DNA from: Pleurodeles waltl
Lineage: Eukaryota; Chordata; Amphibia; Caudata; Salamandridae
DNA: 64,000 nucleotides
Assembly: GCF_031143425.1 (NCBI RefSeq)
Contig: NC_090442.1
Location: 427,693,776 to 427,757,775 of the forward strand
Reading direction: 5' to 3'
The position numbers and the translations under genes are program-made. Each line of letters starts with the position of its first letter. Within the stretch, counting starts at the first letter, position 1. The notes under the pieces are model-generated. The model had not been told where the DNA came from. It saw only the letters and a program-made list of their open reading frames with translations, and ran no database searches. Shown piece by piece: positions 11,302 to 23,830 of this stretch.

Positions 11302-13759
11302 TGGCCCCCCTTCAGTCTAAGCTAAGGTAGACTAATCAACCTTGATGGGCTGCCCCGCTTAGGTGAAACAACATGGATAATGGCCCTCTACTGCAGATTC
11401 TCTTGCCATATTTATGCCCTCTGTCTACATTCTCCTGAGCCACTGGGCATCATCTGAGGAACCCTTCTCCTCACCTGTGGACCCCATCTGTAAAGCTCCT
11501 AAACTTAGTTTGCTCACAGATGCATCTTGGTAGGCATTGAGAGCACAAACATCCCAAATAAAGTGATGTGGCCCATTATGCACCTTACAGCAGACTCCTG
11601 TCCTCACCTCAAGGACAATTCTATATATAAGGACAGCAACCAGCAGAGGCCACTCAGTTGTTAATGTGAAGAGCTAGACCACAGGCCAGCCATCGTTCTC
11701 TGACCTCTGAGGTTTCTCAGAATAGGGGGCAACAGGCAGCTACTTCCAATCTCTTTCCCACTGGTCCAGAGGTGGTATCCTGAGAATGGTTCTTCACCCT
11801 AGGGTCTGTAACCTGAGGCTGATTGGGAGTCAGATGGGAGCTTTTCCTTCCCGGACACCCACATCACCTAGAATACAGTCAGCAGGCATCTAGGGAACAG
11901 CTACCCCTGTGGAGCTCCCATAAGTGGGTGGTTTCTAAGGACAGACAGAGTCCCCTTACTTATGTCCTAACTGGGAATGCTCAAAACAGTGGGGTTTGAA
12001 ATGGGGTACCCTGGGCTGTCACCCACCACAACCCCTCCTCCTACTCTTAGAAGGAGCATGGGAACCCTTTTTTTCCCACACTGTTCTGGGATCTATCTGG
12101 ACCACTGTGGTCCTTTCTCTCACTCTATGGGGGGGGCTGGACCACCTCCCTTGGGATCACCCCATGGACCTTCCTAGCTACTCTGGTTCTAGTCCAGAAG
12201 TCTGCCTCGTCTGAATATGTGCTCCCTGGCAACCACGTTTTACAGCCCCTCATAAGTGTTGACTACAATTCCTTTTATTCAGCCATCTAGGTCCTTACAC
12301 AATTAGTCAATAAAATTAATTTAGAACTGTTGAGGCAAATTCTGGCTGTTCATAAAAATCTACCTATACGTTTCAGGTGTGAGACTATATTTCTTGACAG
12401 AGTATGGGAGGATATAGTGCTTCCTCAACTGGACTCAACAGGGGCCTACATCTCTATGGGCCAGATACTGCCAACTACTCATCATCATCCTTCTCAAGGC
12501 CATCATCCTCTTGGTCCTCTGTGGAAGCCTTCCACCAGCGCACTCTCAAAATCATGCCTCAAAAGTCATACATGGCACCCTGAAGGTCCTGGCCCTCTTC
12601 AAGTCCAGCCCCTCCTCCTGAGTTCATCAATCTGGAATAGCTCCATCATGTTGTTGTTATCTGATAGGCAGTTGGGATCAATTTCCATTCTGGAAAGGTA
12701 TCACAGGTGCAACACCAATAGAGTCCCAAGTGTACGAAGGTGAGGAGGGGAGTGGCTTGAAGCAGATGGAATAGGTCGAGGGCTGTGGTGCTCCCAGCGG
12801 AACTCCACCATCCAGGGGCATCCTATGTGCTGGGAGCCTGAATCACCCTGAGGCGCATTGGATTATAAACCCCTCACATCAGGCGTGTAGTGGCCCAGCC
12901 CACTATTGACACTGCAAGTTCCCCCTCCTGCCTGCATACTCTTGAGCGAGGTTCGGAAAGGAGAAAACCTCTGCTTCCAGAACTGCCCCAGACCACCTAC
13001 TGTGTACACTTGGAATCCCTGACCTGGCGGCTCAGTGGGAAGAACTGGTCTGCCGTCCACTTTGGCTGCAGGTTGTTTCTTGCGCTCCCTCTAACTTGGG
13101 CGGGGCCACCATTGGACCGTGTCTGGATTCTGTGACCGATCAGACTACCCTGCCAGCCCCAAGGTACGATGATGATGCCCCAAGGCAATGGATAGTGCAC
13201 CAGATGACGAGAACCCACTTTGTGGGAGAGACAAGGGAGGAATCTTTGTGGCACCCACAGGTGAGGTTCTAGGTTACCATTGCCCTTGTGGGGGGGCCAA
13301 CGGGGCGGACTTGGTGTGCAAGGGGGGCACATTTAATACATGAGATCAGTCGAGGAGCCAGTAGGACTTGACCCGGAGTGAACACCTCACAACAACGCAC
13401 CCCACCCTCCTACTCCCCTTGAAGAATTGCTCTCCTGCAAACAGGAACTGCATGGGGGCCACCAGGGCTTCAGCACCTGCTGAATTATAGAAGCAGACAA
13501 TGATGGATGCTCTTTCCCCGGAGTACATCACATGTCAACACAACTTGATGAGCCTTTGGCCCTGTTGAACTCACACCCAACCAGTGCTAACTGATCCATA
13601 GGGTATCATCCCCACAGGTGCCTAGTGTTTACAGACATTACTCTATACAAATATTCTACAATTAACTGCCACAACTGGGGCTGCAGCCAATCCTACAGTG
13701 TTGGCTCAATGTGTCACTGAAACAGACCACTAGATAGAGAAATTTACACCAAAATGGTA
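11302..13759. other. Unassigned region; no gene recognised
   Basis: Moderately GC-rich. Several short open frames (for example 12330-12743, plus) show no recognisable domain and lack a coherent start context. It may include the 5' leader of the L1 that becomes recognisable from about 13760, but I see no direct proof. Confidence 0.4.
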
Positions 13760-14290
13760 AACATGAGGAAACAGTTGACACAAGTGGAGACCAAGCTTTA
13801 AGTCTTGGAAGCTAGGGCTGAAGATGCTGAAAAGAGGACCAGGAGGAACAATCTACGCATCATAGGCCTATCCAGGCATATCGACGGCCCCAGCAGAAAT
13901 ATGGTCAAATATCTGGAGGCATGGCTTCACGAAGAAGTGGCTCCAGAAGGCCTGTTGCCCTTTTTTGCATTGGAATGGACTTGCTGAGTGTCATTGCTGC
14001 CTCCATCACCGGGACCTCCCTCCAGATCAGTGTTGGTCATACTATTACACTATAGATACTGCACCCACGTTCTTGAAAAGACCAGAATAAAGGGCGACAT
14101 CCTAGTAGAGAACTGCAAGGGGATGATAATCCCAGACTTTAACAACGACATTCAAAAATGGAAAGCCTCTTTCCGGGCTGCCAAAAAGTGCCTTTGAGAA
14201 CTTGTGATTTCCTATGCCAGGTTATTCCCTGCTCGATTACGTGTAACAAATAAAAACACAGTGCACTTCTTTATCTTGCTTCCTCCATTC
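13760..14290 (+). pseudogene. L1-type LINE ORF1 fragment
   Basis: The frame 13805-13987 carries EARAEDAEKRTRRNNLRIIGL, the typical junction between the ORF1 coiled coil and its RRM-like domain, then YLEAWL and a PFFALEW stretch where L1s have PFxxERAHR. A frameshift moves the rest to 13988-14197 (PPSRSVLVILLHYR, then FFPDF-like IIPDFNNDIQKWK and FRAAKKCL). The text YARLFPARLRV continues in a further frame near 14210. ORF1 proteins coat L1 RNA and act as nucleic-acid chaperones. Two frameshifts make this a pseudogene. It is followed in the proper order by an ORF2 endonuclease fragment. Confidence 0.82.
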
Positions 14291-15049
14291 TGGGATTGTG
14301 TCTTTGCCCTTCCTCACGCAGGAAAGGGGAGATCGTCTGGAGACCAAGGGATATGCGGGAGACCCCATGGGAAAAAAAACAACAAAGGCGGCCAAGGCGG
14401 TTTCTTCCCACTCCTAGGTACTAGATCAACAGCACAGAATGGAAGAGGTGGAGATGGAGGTGGCGGCCATTAGTAGCCTTGATCCCAGTTCCCTGTGTTG
14501 GAAGGAGATGACAACTTTAGAGAATCCGATTCTAACCATGCCTTGACATCTTCAAGAAGCTCCACGGCTTCACTACCCTAGGTTACACCTGGCACTTCTG
14601 ATAAGATCATTTAATGCCCCCAGTGGAGTGACCACTGTGGACTACTACTGAGAATGTAATTGTAAAACTGACATATTGTAACTACCTTGTTATAACCTGT
14701 CTGCTGGGGCGATTGTGGTAGTGATTTTCCTGACTGCTCCCTGTGTGGTGTGAGTGAGGCCATGTCGCTGGCATTGTAAGCCCCCTCCATTTGTTAACGT
14801 GGGCGTGTAATGACTGCATGTGAATTGTATATCTGTTTTGTAGTTTGGATGGGGAGTCATTCTCTTCTTGTCCTGGGGTTGCTGACTTCGGTTGTTGATT
14901 GTTGGTTGTTAAAGTTTCTGTGCTGGTGTCACCCTACCATTATATTAGGTCCAGCGCTGCAATGGCAACAGGCCGATTTCCACCGTGAAACTATGGTCTC
15001 CTCGCTTAACCAGATACAGTTAATCTGAGATAGCCCCGTATGGCATCCA

Positions 15050-15440
15050 CCTTAACCCACAACTTTCCTCAGCTGGAATGTCAGGGGCCTTAATAGCATG
15101 GCCAATAGGTATAAAGTCTACACATGTCTGAAGAGGAGGGGGCACATATAGCACTCGTACAAGAGACCCACCTCAATTCTGCCGAAAGTTAGGCCATCCG
15201 AGAGTGATGGCAGGGCTCAGGTATTTGCAACCTCCTATTCAGCCTTTGCTAGATGAGTCCTCTTGTGGATCCGTCCTCCACCCCGCCAAACTCATAATGA
15301 GGGCCTGTGTATCTAAACAAGTGATAGCTCCCACCAATCTCCCTGGTATTTCACAGTAGTAATGAGGATATTGTTCAGAGTGAGGCTCCCCGGGCCCCTT
15401 CCATAAGAAGATCCTGTGTATTTTTAACAAGTGTCAACTC
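15050..15440 (+). pseudogene. L1-type LINE ORF2, N-terminal endonuclease fragment
   Basis: The translation around 15061-15180 gives LSWNVRGLN, RYKVYTCLKRR and IALVQETHL, the first two conserved blocks of an apurinic-type (APE) endonuclease (the N of WNVRGLN and the E of QETHL are catalytic in the family). Degraded text SYSAFA and VLLWIRP follows after stops. The RT domain that should come next is absent; instead a Penelope-like element starts by about 16.2 kb. The end of an L1 ORF2 in the same orientation is found at 19080-19525, so these may be two ends of one L1 with its middle deleted. Confidence 0.75.
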
Positions 15441-16197
15441 CCACCAAGCTCCCCATTGTTATTTCTAAAGGTAAAGGGTAACTAATGAGAACCTCCTTGT
15501 CTCAGTTTTTTTAGAGGAATAACTGCTTACTTTGTCAAGGGTCCTGCACCGCCATCTAACCTGTTCCATGCATCCGAGACTGCCGATGGTAACATACATG
15601 CCGCCATGATGCTTTTCAACTATACCTGAGGTCGGCACCTGACGTCATTGATGTGCCCCTCACCCAGGTATTCATGGGAAATGTAGTGCTTCAAAGAAAA
15701 ATGCCTAAGTGATGCTCATGGCCGGCAGTTAATAATATGTATATGTTTTTTGGAGTGAGCGCACTTACAGTGAGCCTAACATAAGGCTGTGTGCACGCAG
15801 GACCACCTTTCTGAAACAGAAGGGTTGAACTTAAGGCCCCATACCCTACAAAATTCCAGGATACCCATTATACTTGTGCTACATCTGTATTCTTATTGGG
15901 GTTTTTTTTTTTATCCAGAGAGCAACATTTTTCTTGTAAATCCCCACAACTTCCTAGGAGGCGGAAGTCATTGTGAATGTCTACCCCATTCTAGAGGCAT
16001 AATTATTTAAACCATCCCCACACTTCTCCATGGGTCTTCTATGTCGACCACAGGTCGGGTCTCTTTTTGTACCTATATGAATTATAAGGGCAAGAAATGA
16101 CCCTTTTTCTTTCTGTAAACTGGAACTTCATATAAAACAACTTATATCTGAATGCCAAGCAGCCATCTACTTCAACAAAATAAATCGTGTTGGAATG

Positions 16198-18290
16198 TTA
16201 TTTCCCTGCCAATTGTGTCCCGGAAATATCATCGCTCAACCCTCGTGAGGAGCTCGACAATCTATAGATCCAGCATTGTTCCAGCCTGAACAGCTGTTCC
16301 TCAGGTGCCCCTTGTATTTTTTCAATGATGTACCACTTTAAGTCATTCTCTGAATGTGCCGAATCCACTAATTTGCACATCATTTTATTTCTTGCACTTA
16401 AATGTGATTCAATGTTCATTGATCCTAACCTTAACTTTTCTTGTGGTCATACCCACATATTTCAAGCCACAGGTGAAGATCAATATATAAATGCAATTCG
16501 TAGAGTCAAAAGTGGTGCAATTTCTCAAAATCAATGGGGTTCTTAGGCCTAGGTCCAATTGTTCTTTCTGACTTGTGAGGGAACAGATATTGCATCTACC
16601 ACATGGGAAATGGCCCATCACTGGTGGGAGATTCCACATGGCCTGTATAGTACATGTCTGTACTTGTCTCATTTTTAGTCTAGTATGTTCCAGAAGATCT
16701 CTTTAAGACTTTCCTCTTTTAAAGGCAAATGGAGGTCTTTTAAATTCCAAAGGTCCTGAATTCAGAATCCTCCAATGCTTCAAAATGCTTTTTTTCAGCT
16801 GATTGGAGTAAATGCTAAAGGTAGTGACACAAGCAAGTGGAGTCATAGTTTTTTTTTTTGCATGTTTCAAGCAGCTGTTCTCTAGCATTGATGCGGACCC
16901 ACTTTTTTGCTTTTTTAATCAAAGGGACCGGGTATTGTTTTATTTCTAATTTCTCATATAGAAGTATAGCATGTTTGTCATAATCTATTCTGTTTGTACA
17001 ATTCCGACCTAATCTAAGGAATTGACCCACGGGTAGATTATCCCTTAAAGATTTAGGATGAAAACTAAGAAGACTATTGCAATCCGTGGACTTGTAATAC
17101 ACCTCCGTTAGCAATTTCTATTTGGTAGCCCAAATCCTCAGATTTAGAAAAGTAATTGACTCCTTTTCAGTCATTAAAGTGAACCGCAAGTACATATCCA
17201 TTGAGTTCAAAGATTGCACAAATGTATGTGCCTGTTTCTCATTTCCTCTCCAGATGGTAAATATATCATCAGTATATTGTTTCCATGTACAGATTTTTGT
17301 CCTGGATGGTTTCTCATTATTATAAATCAACTTAATTTCAAAATCATGTACATACAGACATGCCACACTTGGGGCAAAGGTACTCCCCATTGATGTCCCG
17401 TGGATCTGTAAATAAAAACCTATCCTCTAATTGGAAGTAGTTCTTTGTCAAGGCCATATGGGTGCAGTCCAGGACCAACTCCTTTGGGGTAATCGATTCC
17501 CAAGGGACCCCTTCGAGAAGGGAATGAAGCACTTTCAAGGACTCTTCTTGGAGAATGCTTGAACATAGGGCCTCCACATCTAGTGTTAAAAGGAGGTCCC
17601 TGCCAATTTCAAAGTCAATATCTTACATCAGATTAAGGAAGTCCTTTGTATCCTTCACAAATGAAGGCATCATAGACACAATTGGTTTAAAAAAATAACC
17701 TGTACACTTTGACAAAGTTTCTAGCAAAGATCTGATGCCAGAAACAATCGGTCTGCCGGAGGTGGAGTTTAATTTTTGGTCAAATATAATAGTAAGGGAC
17801 CGTTGGATTATTTCCTACTAAATATCATGCTTCCTTATTTGTAATCCAACCCTTTTCTTCTGCTGTTTTTATCATAAACTCAATATCTTCACAGATATCC
17901 TTAGTTGGGACATGATACAGAATCTTATAATTACGGGGGTCTAGGAGGAGCTTCAGGCATTCCTGTCAATATAATAGGAAGTACAACTGTTCATCCCCTT
18001 TATCTGCTGTTATATAATCCCTTCACAATTTGTGACACGTGTTGGACTTGAAATTCTCCATTTCCTGTATTACTGCCTTCTCAAAAGTTAGCACTTCAGG
18101 GGACATAGTATGTGCTGGAGGGAGAAAGTGTGACTTCCTCTTCAGGCCAGCATTAGTAGTATCTTAACAATTATCTGCCAATTGGTCCTTGAAAAATACT
18201 GATAACCTAATCTTATGAAATAACTCAGCTAGTTCCTGTCGTAGTCAAACAATTTCTGGTCTTGGGGTTGGAATGAATCCCAAACCTTTC
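16198..18290 (-). pseudogene. Penelope-like element: RT and GIY-YIG endonuclease, broken
   Basis: Read from high to low coordinates. 18290-17640 gives IRLSVFFKDQLADN, KRKSHFLPP and ITADKG, then DPRNYKILYHVPTKD, the N-terminal RT region with the usual ADKG motif. 17577-17344 includes EALCSSILQEESL. 17390-17118 includes MGSTFAPSVACLYV and QYTDDIFTIWRG, the RT catalytic box of Penelope elements (usually Y-x-DD), and FTLMTEKESITFLNL. 17114-16703 carries the RT C-terminus. 16672-16409 includes CGRCNIC and the GIY-YIG core (NCIYIL, CGLKYVGMTTRKVKVRINEH). 16419-16198 finishes the endonuclease. Several frameshifts and stops break it. Regions up to about 18740 upstream may be its N-terminus, without a diagnostic motif. 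Penelope elements use their endonuclease for target-primed insertion. Confidence 0.85.
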
Positions 18291-19079
18291 TCAGGAACTT
18301 GCTTTTGAGTGTCTGTAAAGACCTGGTCACTCAAGTTAATCATTCCTGATTTATTTTGCTGGGGCCTTGTTGAGGGTCCTGATCTTGTTGCCTCTAAGAT
18401 TGATCACCCCATTGCACTTTCTGTCCTCTCCTTCTTCCTCTTCCATAATTGTGGGATTGTCCTAAAAAAGGAGGGTTCTGCTGCTAAAGAGGGCCATATT
18501 GTGAGGGATGAAATGGTTATTGGGTTTGTGAATTCCACATGCGTGGGAAGGGTAATGGTTGAAGATGTTGGAAGAAACCTCATCTTCCCCTAGTAGGGTG
18601 TCATCCTCCTCTCCTTGTCTGGTATTGGCCTTGCTTTTTGTTAAATCCATCCCTCTCTGAATTACCAGACCCTGGGCGAACAGAGTTGGAGAAATCCAAA
18701 TTCTCTGACCGTAGGCTGGTAGTCCTGTTTCGATCATGGGAAGGTTCTCTCAAAGAAAAATAATTTCAAATCCTTCTGGAATTTCTCAATGCTACTTTGC
18801 TTTAGGTATTCTTTATAGTCATTTATTGTATTATTATTCTCCTTTCATTTCTTTTTATAGACAGCCAACATTACCTGTGTTTTTAGCCACTTTCCGTAGT
18901 TTTTATTTGTATCAGTAGGGCATCGGACAACCTTTTCACCATTTGAATGATAGGAACTAGCCAATTTCTGGTGCATTTCCATGCTATCAGAGACCAGCTT
19001 TTCCTAAACTCGGTGTCAAAGCAGTGACAAGTTTACATCAGGCCATATAGGGGGCTAATACGATGGGCTTGAGGGAGCT

Positions 19080-19525
19080 ATGTAGAAAATGGGAAAAGGA
19101 AGGCTCCCAATCACTGACCCAGAATAGGGTGCAATCACCAGCAATATGTACACAGATTTCAGCAACTCCAGATTTAAACTTAGTTTTTATTTCCTAAACA
19201 GAGCATACCTCACCCCTGGTAAATTTCACCGTTATTACAATACGACCTCAGCAGTCTTCCCCAGATGGGGTGAGCAGGAAACTGAGATGCTTCAGACAAT
19301 TTGGTTGATTAATCACAAGTCTATACCCCGTGCTCCCCTGCCATGCTTGCTGGAGGGATTTCCAGATCCCCACAAATGCAAGGTCACAACCAGATTTGTA
19401 GACCTAGTCCTTGACCCGTCGAGGGCCAAGACTAACCAAATAGAAGGAGGGTCTCATTTGGTGGGCTTACTACGAAAGCACTGTTCTATTCTAAGAAGCG
19501 CGGCAAGGCCAGGGATCCCTAGATA
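19080..19525 (+). pseudogene. L1-type LINE ORF2, C-terminal fragment
   Basis: The translation 19146-19526 includes NRAYLTPGKFHRYYNTTSA, FPRWGEQE and LQTIW, corresponding to the L1 ORF2 C-terminal region where cysteines and an H-x-W stretch normally follow R-x-YLTP. It then has VTTRFVDLVLDPSRAK, the region after it. Cysteines expected in CPRC are changed to FPRW, so the zinc-binding motif is lost. It is in the same orientation as the ORF1 and endonuclease fragments at 13.8-15.4 kb. Confidence 0.7.
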
Positions 19526-19975
19526 ATGCCAAAGAATGTGAACACCTGCTGGACTGCCTCAAGTACCCTGACGCAGATACCACTAAGCATTCCTTCTCAC
19601 CCTCAAGTAAGGCAGATGGGGATAGATACTCTATACTCTTCTGTACGCTGCAGAATGTGACATACTCAACTTCTGAGGAGGCCAAAAAATATAGGGATGC
19701 TTGTAAAGAAACTAGATGGGTTCCTTTTTACGGGGCAGGGGAATGCGTTGGGAGGGAATATGGGTGGGGGAAGTTTGTTTTATCAAGGATGGAGACTCTG
19801 ACCCACCTAAGGTATGTCCTTAATTTTGTCTTGCATTATATTCTAAGCAATAGATTGTATTTTTCCAAGGATAGGTGTGGACTTCTATACTCCAATGTTT
19901 TGCAGCCCTCCCGAGGGTTCTTTGTCATGTTCTATACTTACAAAATGTTGTTTTAATAAAAAGTGTACGAAGTTG
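19526..19975 (+). other. Probable L1 3' UTR
   Basis: Follows the ORF2 C-terminal fragment directly and contains AATAAA near 19956. No poly(A) tail is obvious after it, so the exact end of the L1 is uncertain. Confidence 0.45.
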
Positions 19976-20326
19976 AGGGCAGGAATTACATTTAGAAAAA
20001 TGACCAATTTGAGAACAAAATATAGATATTTTAAAAAGAAATCAACTTTGATGTAAATTTACTCTCTGGGATTTTTGTGTTGCACAAATCAATGTACAGC
20101 GCTGCACAAACACAAGTACTGAACCCCACCTCTGCCATCAGTGGGAGAAATTGGGTTGTTGGTTGAGGAGGGTGAAACCCTACTCAAGCAACAGCCATAA
20201 TCCTCAACAAAGTGAACTACAAAAAGTCACTGAATTGACAGGTGCGTAAGTCTCAAGTAGGTTGGCACAAAAGTATTCAGGCTTATCTTAGAGGCAGTAG
20301 AAAACGGTAATAAAGTGAAAACACAA

Positions 20327-23268
20327 TGTAGGAGGCTGGCCTGGCTTATAGTGGGTACCTTGTGGTACTTACACCTTGTGCCAGGTCCAGTTATCCCTTA
20401 TTAGTAGATAAGAGGTGTTCTAGCAGCTTCAGCTGATAGAGGTAGCTATAGCAGAGCAGCTTAGGCTGAACTAGGAGACATGCAAAGCTCCTACTATACC
20501 ACTTACATCACTTAGCACTATATCAAAAGAAAACCCAATACTCAGAGTTACTAAAAATAAAGGTACTTTATTTTAGTGACAATATGCCAAAAGTATCTCA
20601 GAGGATATACTCCCTTAGGAGGTAAGTAATATACACAAAATATACACACACAAACCAAATCAGGTAAGTAACAGTTAGGAAAGTAGTGCAAGCACTGTAG
20701 AACACAATAGAATGCAATAGGGAGAAATAGGCCTCGGGGCAACACAAACCATATACTCCAAAAGTGGAATGCGAACCACGAATGGACCCCAGGCCTAGTG
20801 TAGTGTGCAGAGGGTTGCTGTGAGTGTAAGAAAACACTAAGGGTGTCCAAGATACCCCACCCCAAGACCCTGAAAAGTAGGAGTAAAGTTACCCTACTAA
20901 CCAGAAAGACAGTAAAGTTGAGATAGGGGATTCTGTAAGGACAACAACTGACTGCAAAACACTGAAGATGGATTCCTGGACCTGAGGACCTGTAAAAGAA
21001 GGGGACCAAGTCCAAGAGTCGTGCAAGTGTCCAGGGGGACAGGAGCCCACTAAACCCCAGATGAAGGTGCAAAAGGGCTGCCTCTGGGTGGAAGAAGCCA
21101 AAGATTCTGCTTATTGGTGCCAGGAACTTCTCCTTCGGTCAGACGATGTCCCACAATGTGCTGGAGGATGCAGAGTTGTTTCCATGCGGAAAGACCGCAA
21201 ACAAGCCTTGCTAGCTGCAAGAGTCGCAGTTGAGGATTTTGGGTGCTGCTAGGGCCCAGGAAGGAGAAGGAGGTCGCCCCTTGGAGGAGAAGATGGAGGG
21301 GGCGCTCAGTAATACAGAGAGCCCATGCAGAAGCAGGCAGCACCCGCAGAAGCACCTGAACAGGCACTTAGAAGATCTGAGGACGATGGTCGACTCAGAG
21401 CAACAAAAGAGGGTCCCACGACATCGGAGTCCAACTCAGCGAGTTGGGCAATGCAGGAAGGAGTGCTGGGGACCTGGGCTAGGCTGTACACAAAGGAAGT
21501 CTTGCAAAAGTGCACAGAAGCCCGAGCAGCTGCAGTTCATGCAGTACACAGGATTACTGTCTGGCGTGGGGAGGCAAGGTCTTACCTCCACCAAATTTGG
21601 ACAGAAGGGCCACTGGACTGTCAAAGACACTTGGACCCAGCTCCTGTGTTCCAGGGACCACACTCGTCAGAATGAGAGGGGACCCAGAGTACCGGTGATG
21701 CAGACATTTGGTGCCTGCGTTAGCAGGGGGAAGATTAACTCAACACACTGGAGATTTCTTCTTGGCTTCTAGTGCAGGGTGAAGGCAGACAGCCCTCAGA
21801 GCATACACCACCAGGAAACAGTTGAGAAAGCCAGAAGGATGAGGCGCTACAATGTTGCTGGCAGTCTTCTTGCTACTTTGTTGCAGTTATGCAGGCGTCC
21901 TGGAGCAGTCAGCGGTCGATCCTAGGCAGAAGTCGAAATGGGAAGTGCAGAGGAACTCTGGTGAGCTCTTGCATTCGTGATCTGGTGAGATGCCCACAAG
22001 AGAGACCCTAAATAGCCCTCAGAGGAGGATTGGCCACATAGTCAGGTAAGCACCTATCAGAAGGGGTCTCTGACATCCCCTGCTGGCACTGGCCACTCAG
22101 AGCTGTCTATTGTGCCCTCACAACTCTGCATCCAAGATGGCAGAGGTCTGGGACACATTGGAGGAGCTCTGGGCACCTCCCCTGGGAGGTGCTGGTCAGG
22201 AGAGTGGTCACTCCCTTTTCCTTTGTCCAGTTTCATGGCAGAGCAGGGATGGGGGGGATCCCTGAGCCGGTGTAGACTGGCTTATGCAAGGAGGGCACCA
22301 TCTGCATTTCCAGAGGCCAGGAGAGGCTACTCCTCCCAGGCCCTTCACACCTATTTCCTATTAACAACCTCTCTCAGAGGAAATCCTTTGTTCTGCCTTC
22401 CTGGGACCAGGCTTCCCAGGCCCCAGGGGGGCAGAAACCTGTCTGATGGGTTGGCAGCAGCAGTAGCTGCAGAGGAGACCACAGAAAGTTAGTTTGGCAG
22501 TACCCGAGCTCTATGCTGGAGACCCAGGGATGCATGGAATTGTCCCCCAATACCAGAATGGTATTGGGGTGACAATTCCATGATCCTAGACATGTTACAT
22601 GGCCATGTTCAGAGTTACCATTGTGAAGCTACATATAGGTATTGACCTACATGTAGTGCACGCGTGTAATTGTGTCCCCGCACTCACAAAGTCAGGGGAA
22701 TTTGCCCTGAACAACGTGGGGGCACCTTGGCTAGTGCCAGTGTGCCCACACACTAAGTAACTTTGCACCTAACCTTCACTAAGTGAGGGTTAGACATATA
22801 GGTGATTTATAAGTTACTTAAGTGCAGTGTAAAATGGCTGTGAAATAACGTGGACATTATTTCACTCAGGCTGCAGTGGCAGTCCTGTGTAAGAATTGTC
22901 TGAGCACCCTATGGGTGGCAAAAGAAATGCTGCAGCCCATAGGGATCTCCTGGAACCACAATACCCTGGGTACCTAAGTACCATATACTAGGGAATTATA
23001 AGGGTGTTTCAGTGTGCCAATCAGAATTGGTAAGATTAGTCACTAGCCTTCAGTGACAATTTTAAAAGCAGAGAGAGCATTAACACTGAGGTTCTGGTTA
23101 GCAGAGCCACAGTGATACAGTTACGCATCACACAGGAAACACATACAGGGCATACTTTATGAGCACTGGGGTCCTGGCTAGCAAGATTCCAGTGACACAT
23201 GGGCAAAAACAAACATACATACAGTAAAAATGGGGGTAACATGCCAGACAAGATGGTACTTTCCTACA
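20327..23268 (-). mobile_element. Solo LTR, 2942 bp, reverse orientation
   Basis: Boundaries are TGTAGGAGGC at 20327 and TTTCCTACA at 23268, flanked by perfect 5-bp duplications CACAA (20322-20326 and 23269-23273). Removing it restores the continuous host repeat, which matches the uninterrupted relative at 10.15 kb. Read on the minus strand its first part (TGTAGGAAAGTACC, then CTAACCAG and TTCCCTAGTATATGG) follows the same plan as the U3 of the LTR at 51516. No internal region or second LTR is seen, which is the product of LTR-LTR recombination. The gypsy versus ERV clade cannot be told from an LTR alone. Confidence 0.88.
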
Positions 23269-23499
23269 CACAACACACATAAAATCCTACAACAATTTAC
23301 AAAAATAGAGTAAAATTTAATAATTAATATGTAATTTCAAAGACGTATATAAAAGTAGCACCAAAAGATGCAACATACCAACTGAGAGTAGCTGGGTGTG
23401 TTGGACTGGTCGACCATGATGAACCGTAGGATAGGCAGAGGACCAGGTTTGACCTGCTGAGGATTGTACCTCACGTCCTTGGTGCACAGTTGGTGCAGT

Positions 23500-23830
23500 G
23501 TTGCTTTGTGAGGCTTTGTGTCCTCTGGAGTGGTTCCGATGAAGCTGTGCTGTGAGGATTTGCAGGGCTTTACATCACTCTGTGTCGGTAACAATAAGCT
23601 GTGCTTCAAGGCTTTGTGGTGCTTTGCGTCACTGAGTGGTGGTTCTGATGAAGCTGGAAGATGTGCAGCGAGGGTTCATGGGGCTTTGAGTCTCTCCACA
23701 TTGATTCCAACGAGGCTGACAGGTGTGCTGTGAGACTTCACAGGGTTTCAAGTTGCCCAAAATTAGTTCTGATGAAGCTTGCAACTGTGTGGCGAAGCTT
23801 TGTGTTGCTTTATGATGGATTTGATGGAAC
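23500..23830 (-). repeat. Tandem repeats of about 60 bp inside the LTR-type repeat
   Basis: Diverged units of the type TTCTGATGAAGCTG followed by TGCTGTGAGG and TTTGCAGGGCTTT recur at about 23527, 23586, 23645, 23705 and 23766, a period of 59-61 bp. The related copy at 10630-10910 has the same block. Confidence 0.75.

Noticed and set aside
12330..12743. 137-codon plus frame
   Set aside because: No recognisable domain and neighbours are decayed L1 and unassigned repeats.
20551..21772. Frames up to 180 codons on both strands
   Set aside because: They lie inside a solo LTR with defined ends and target duplications; no motif seen.
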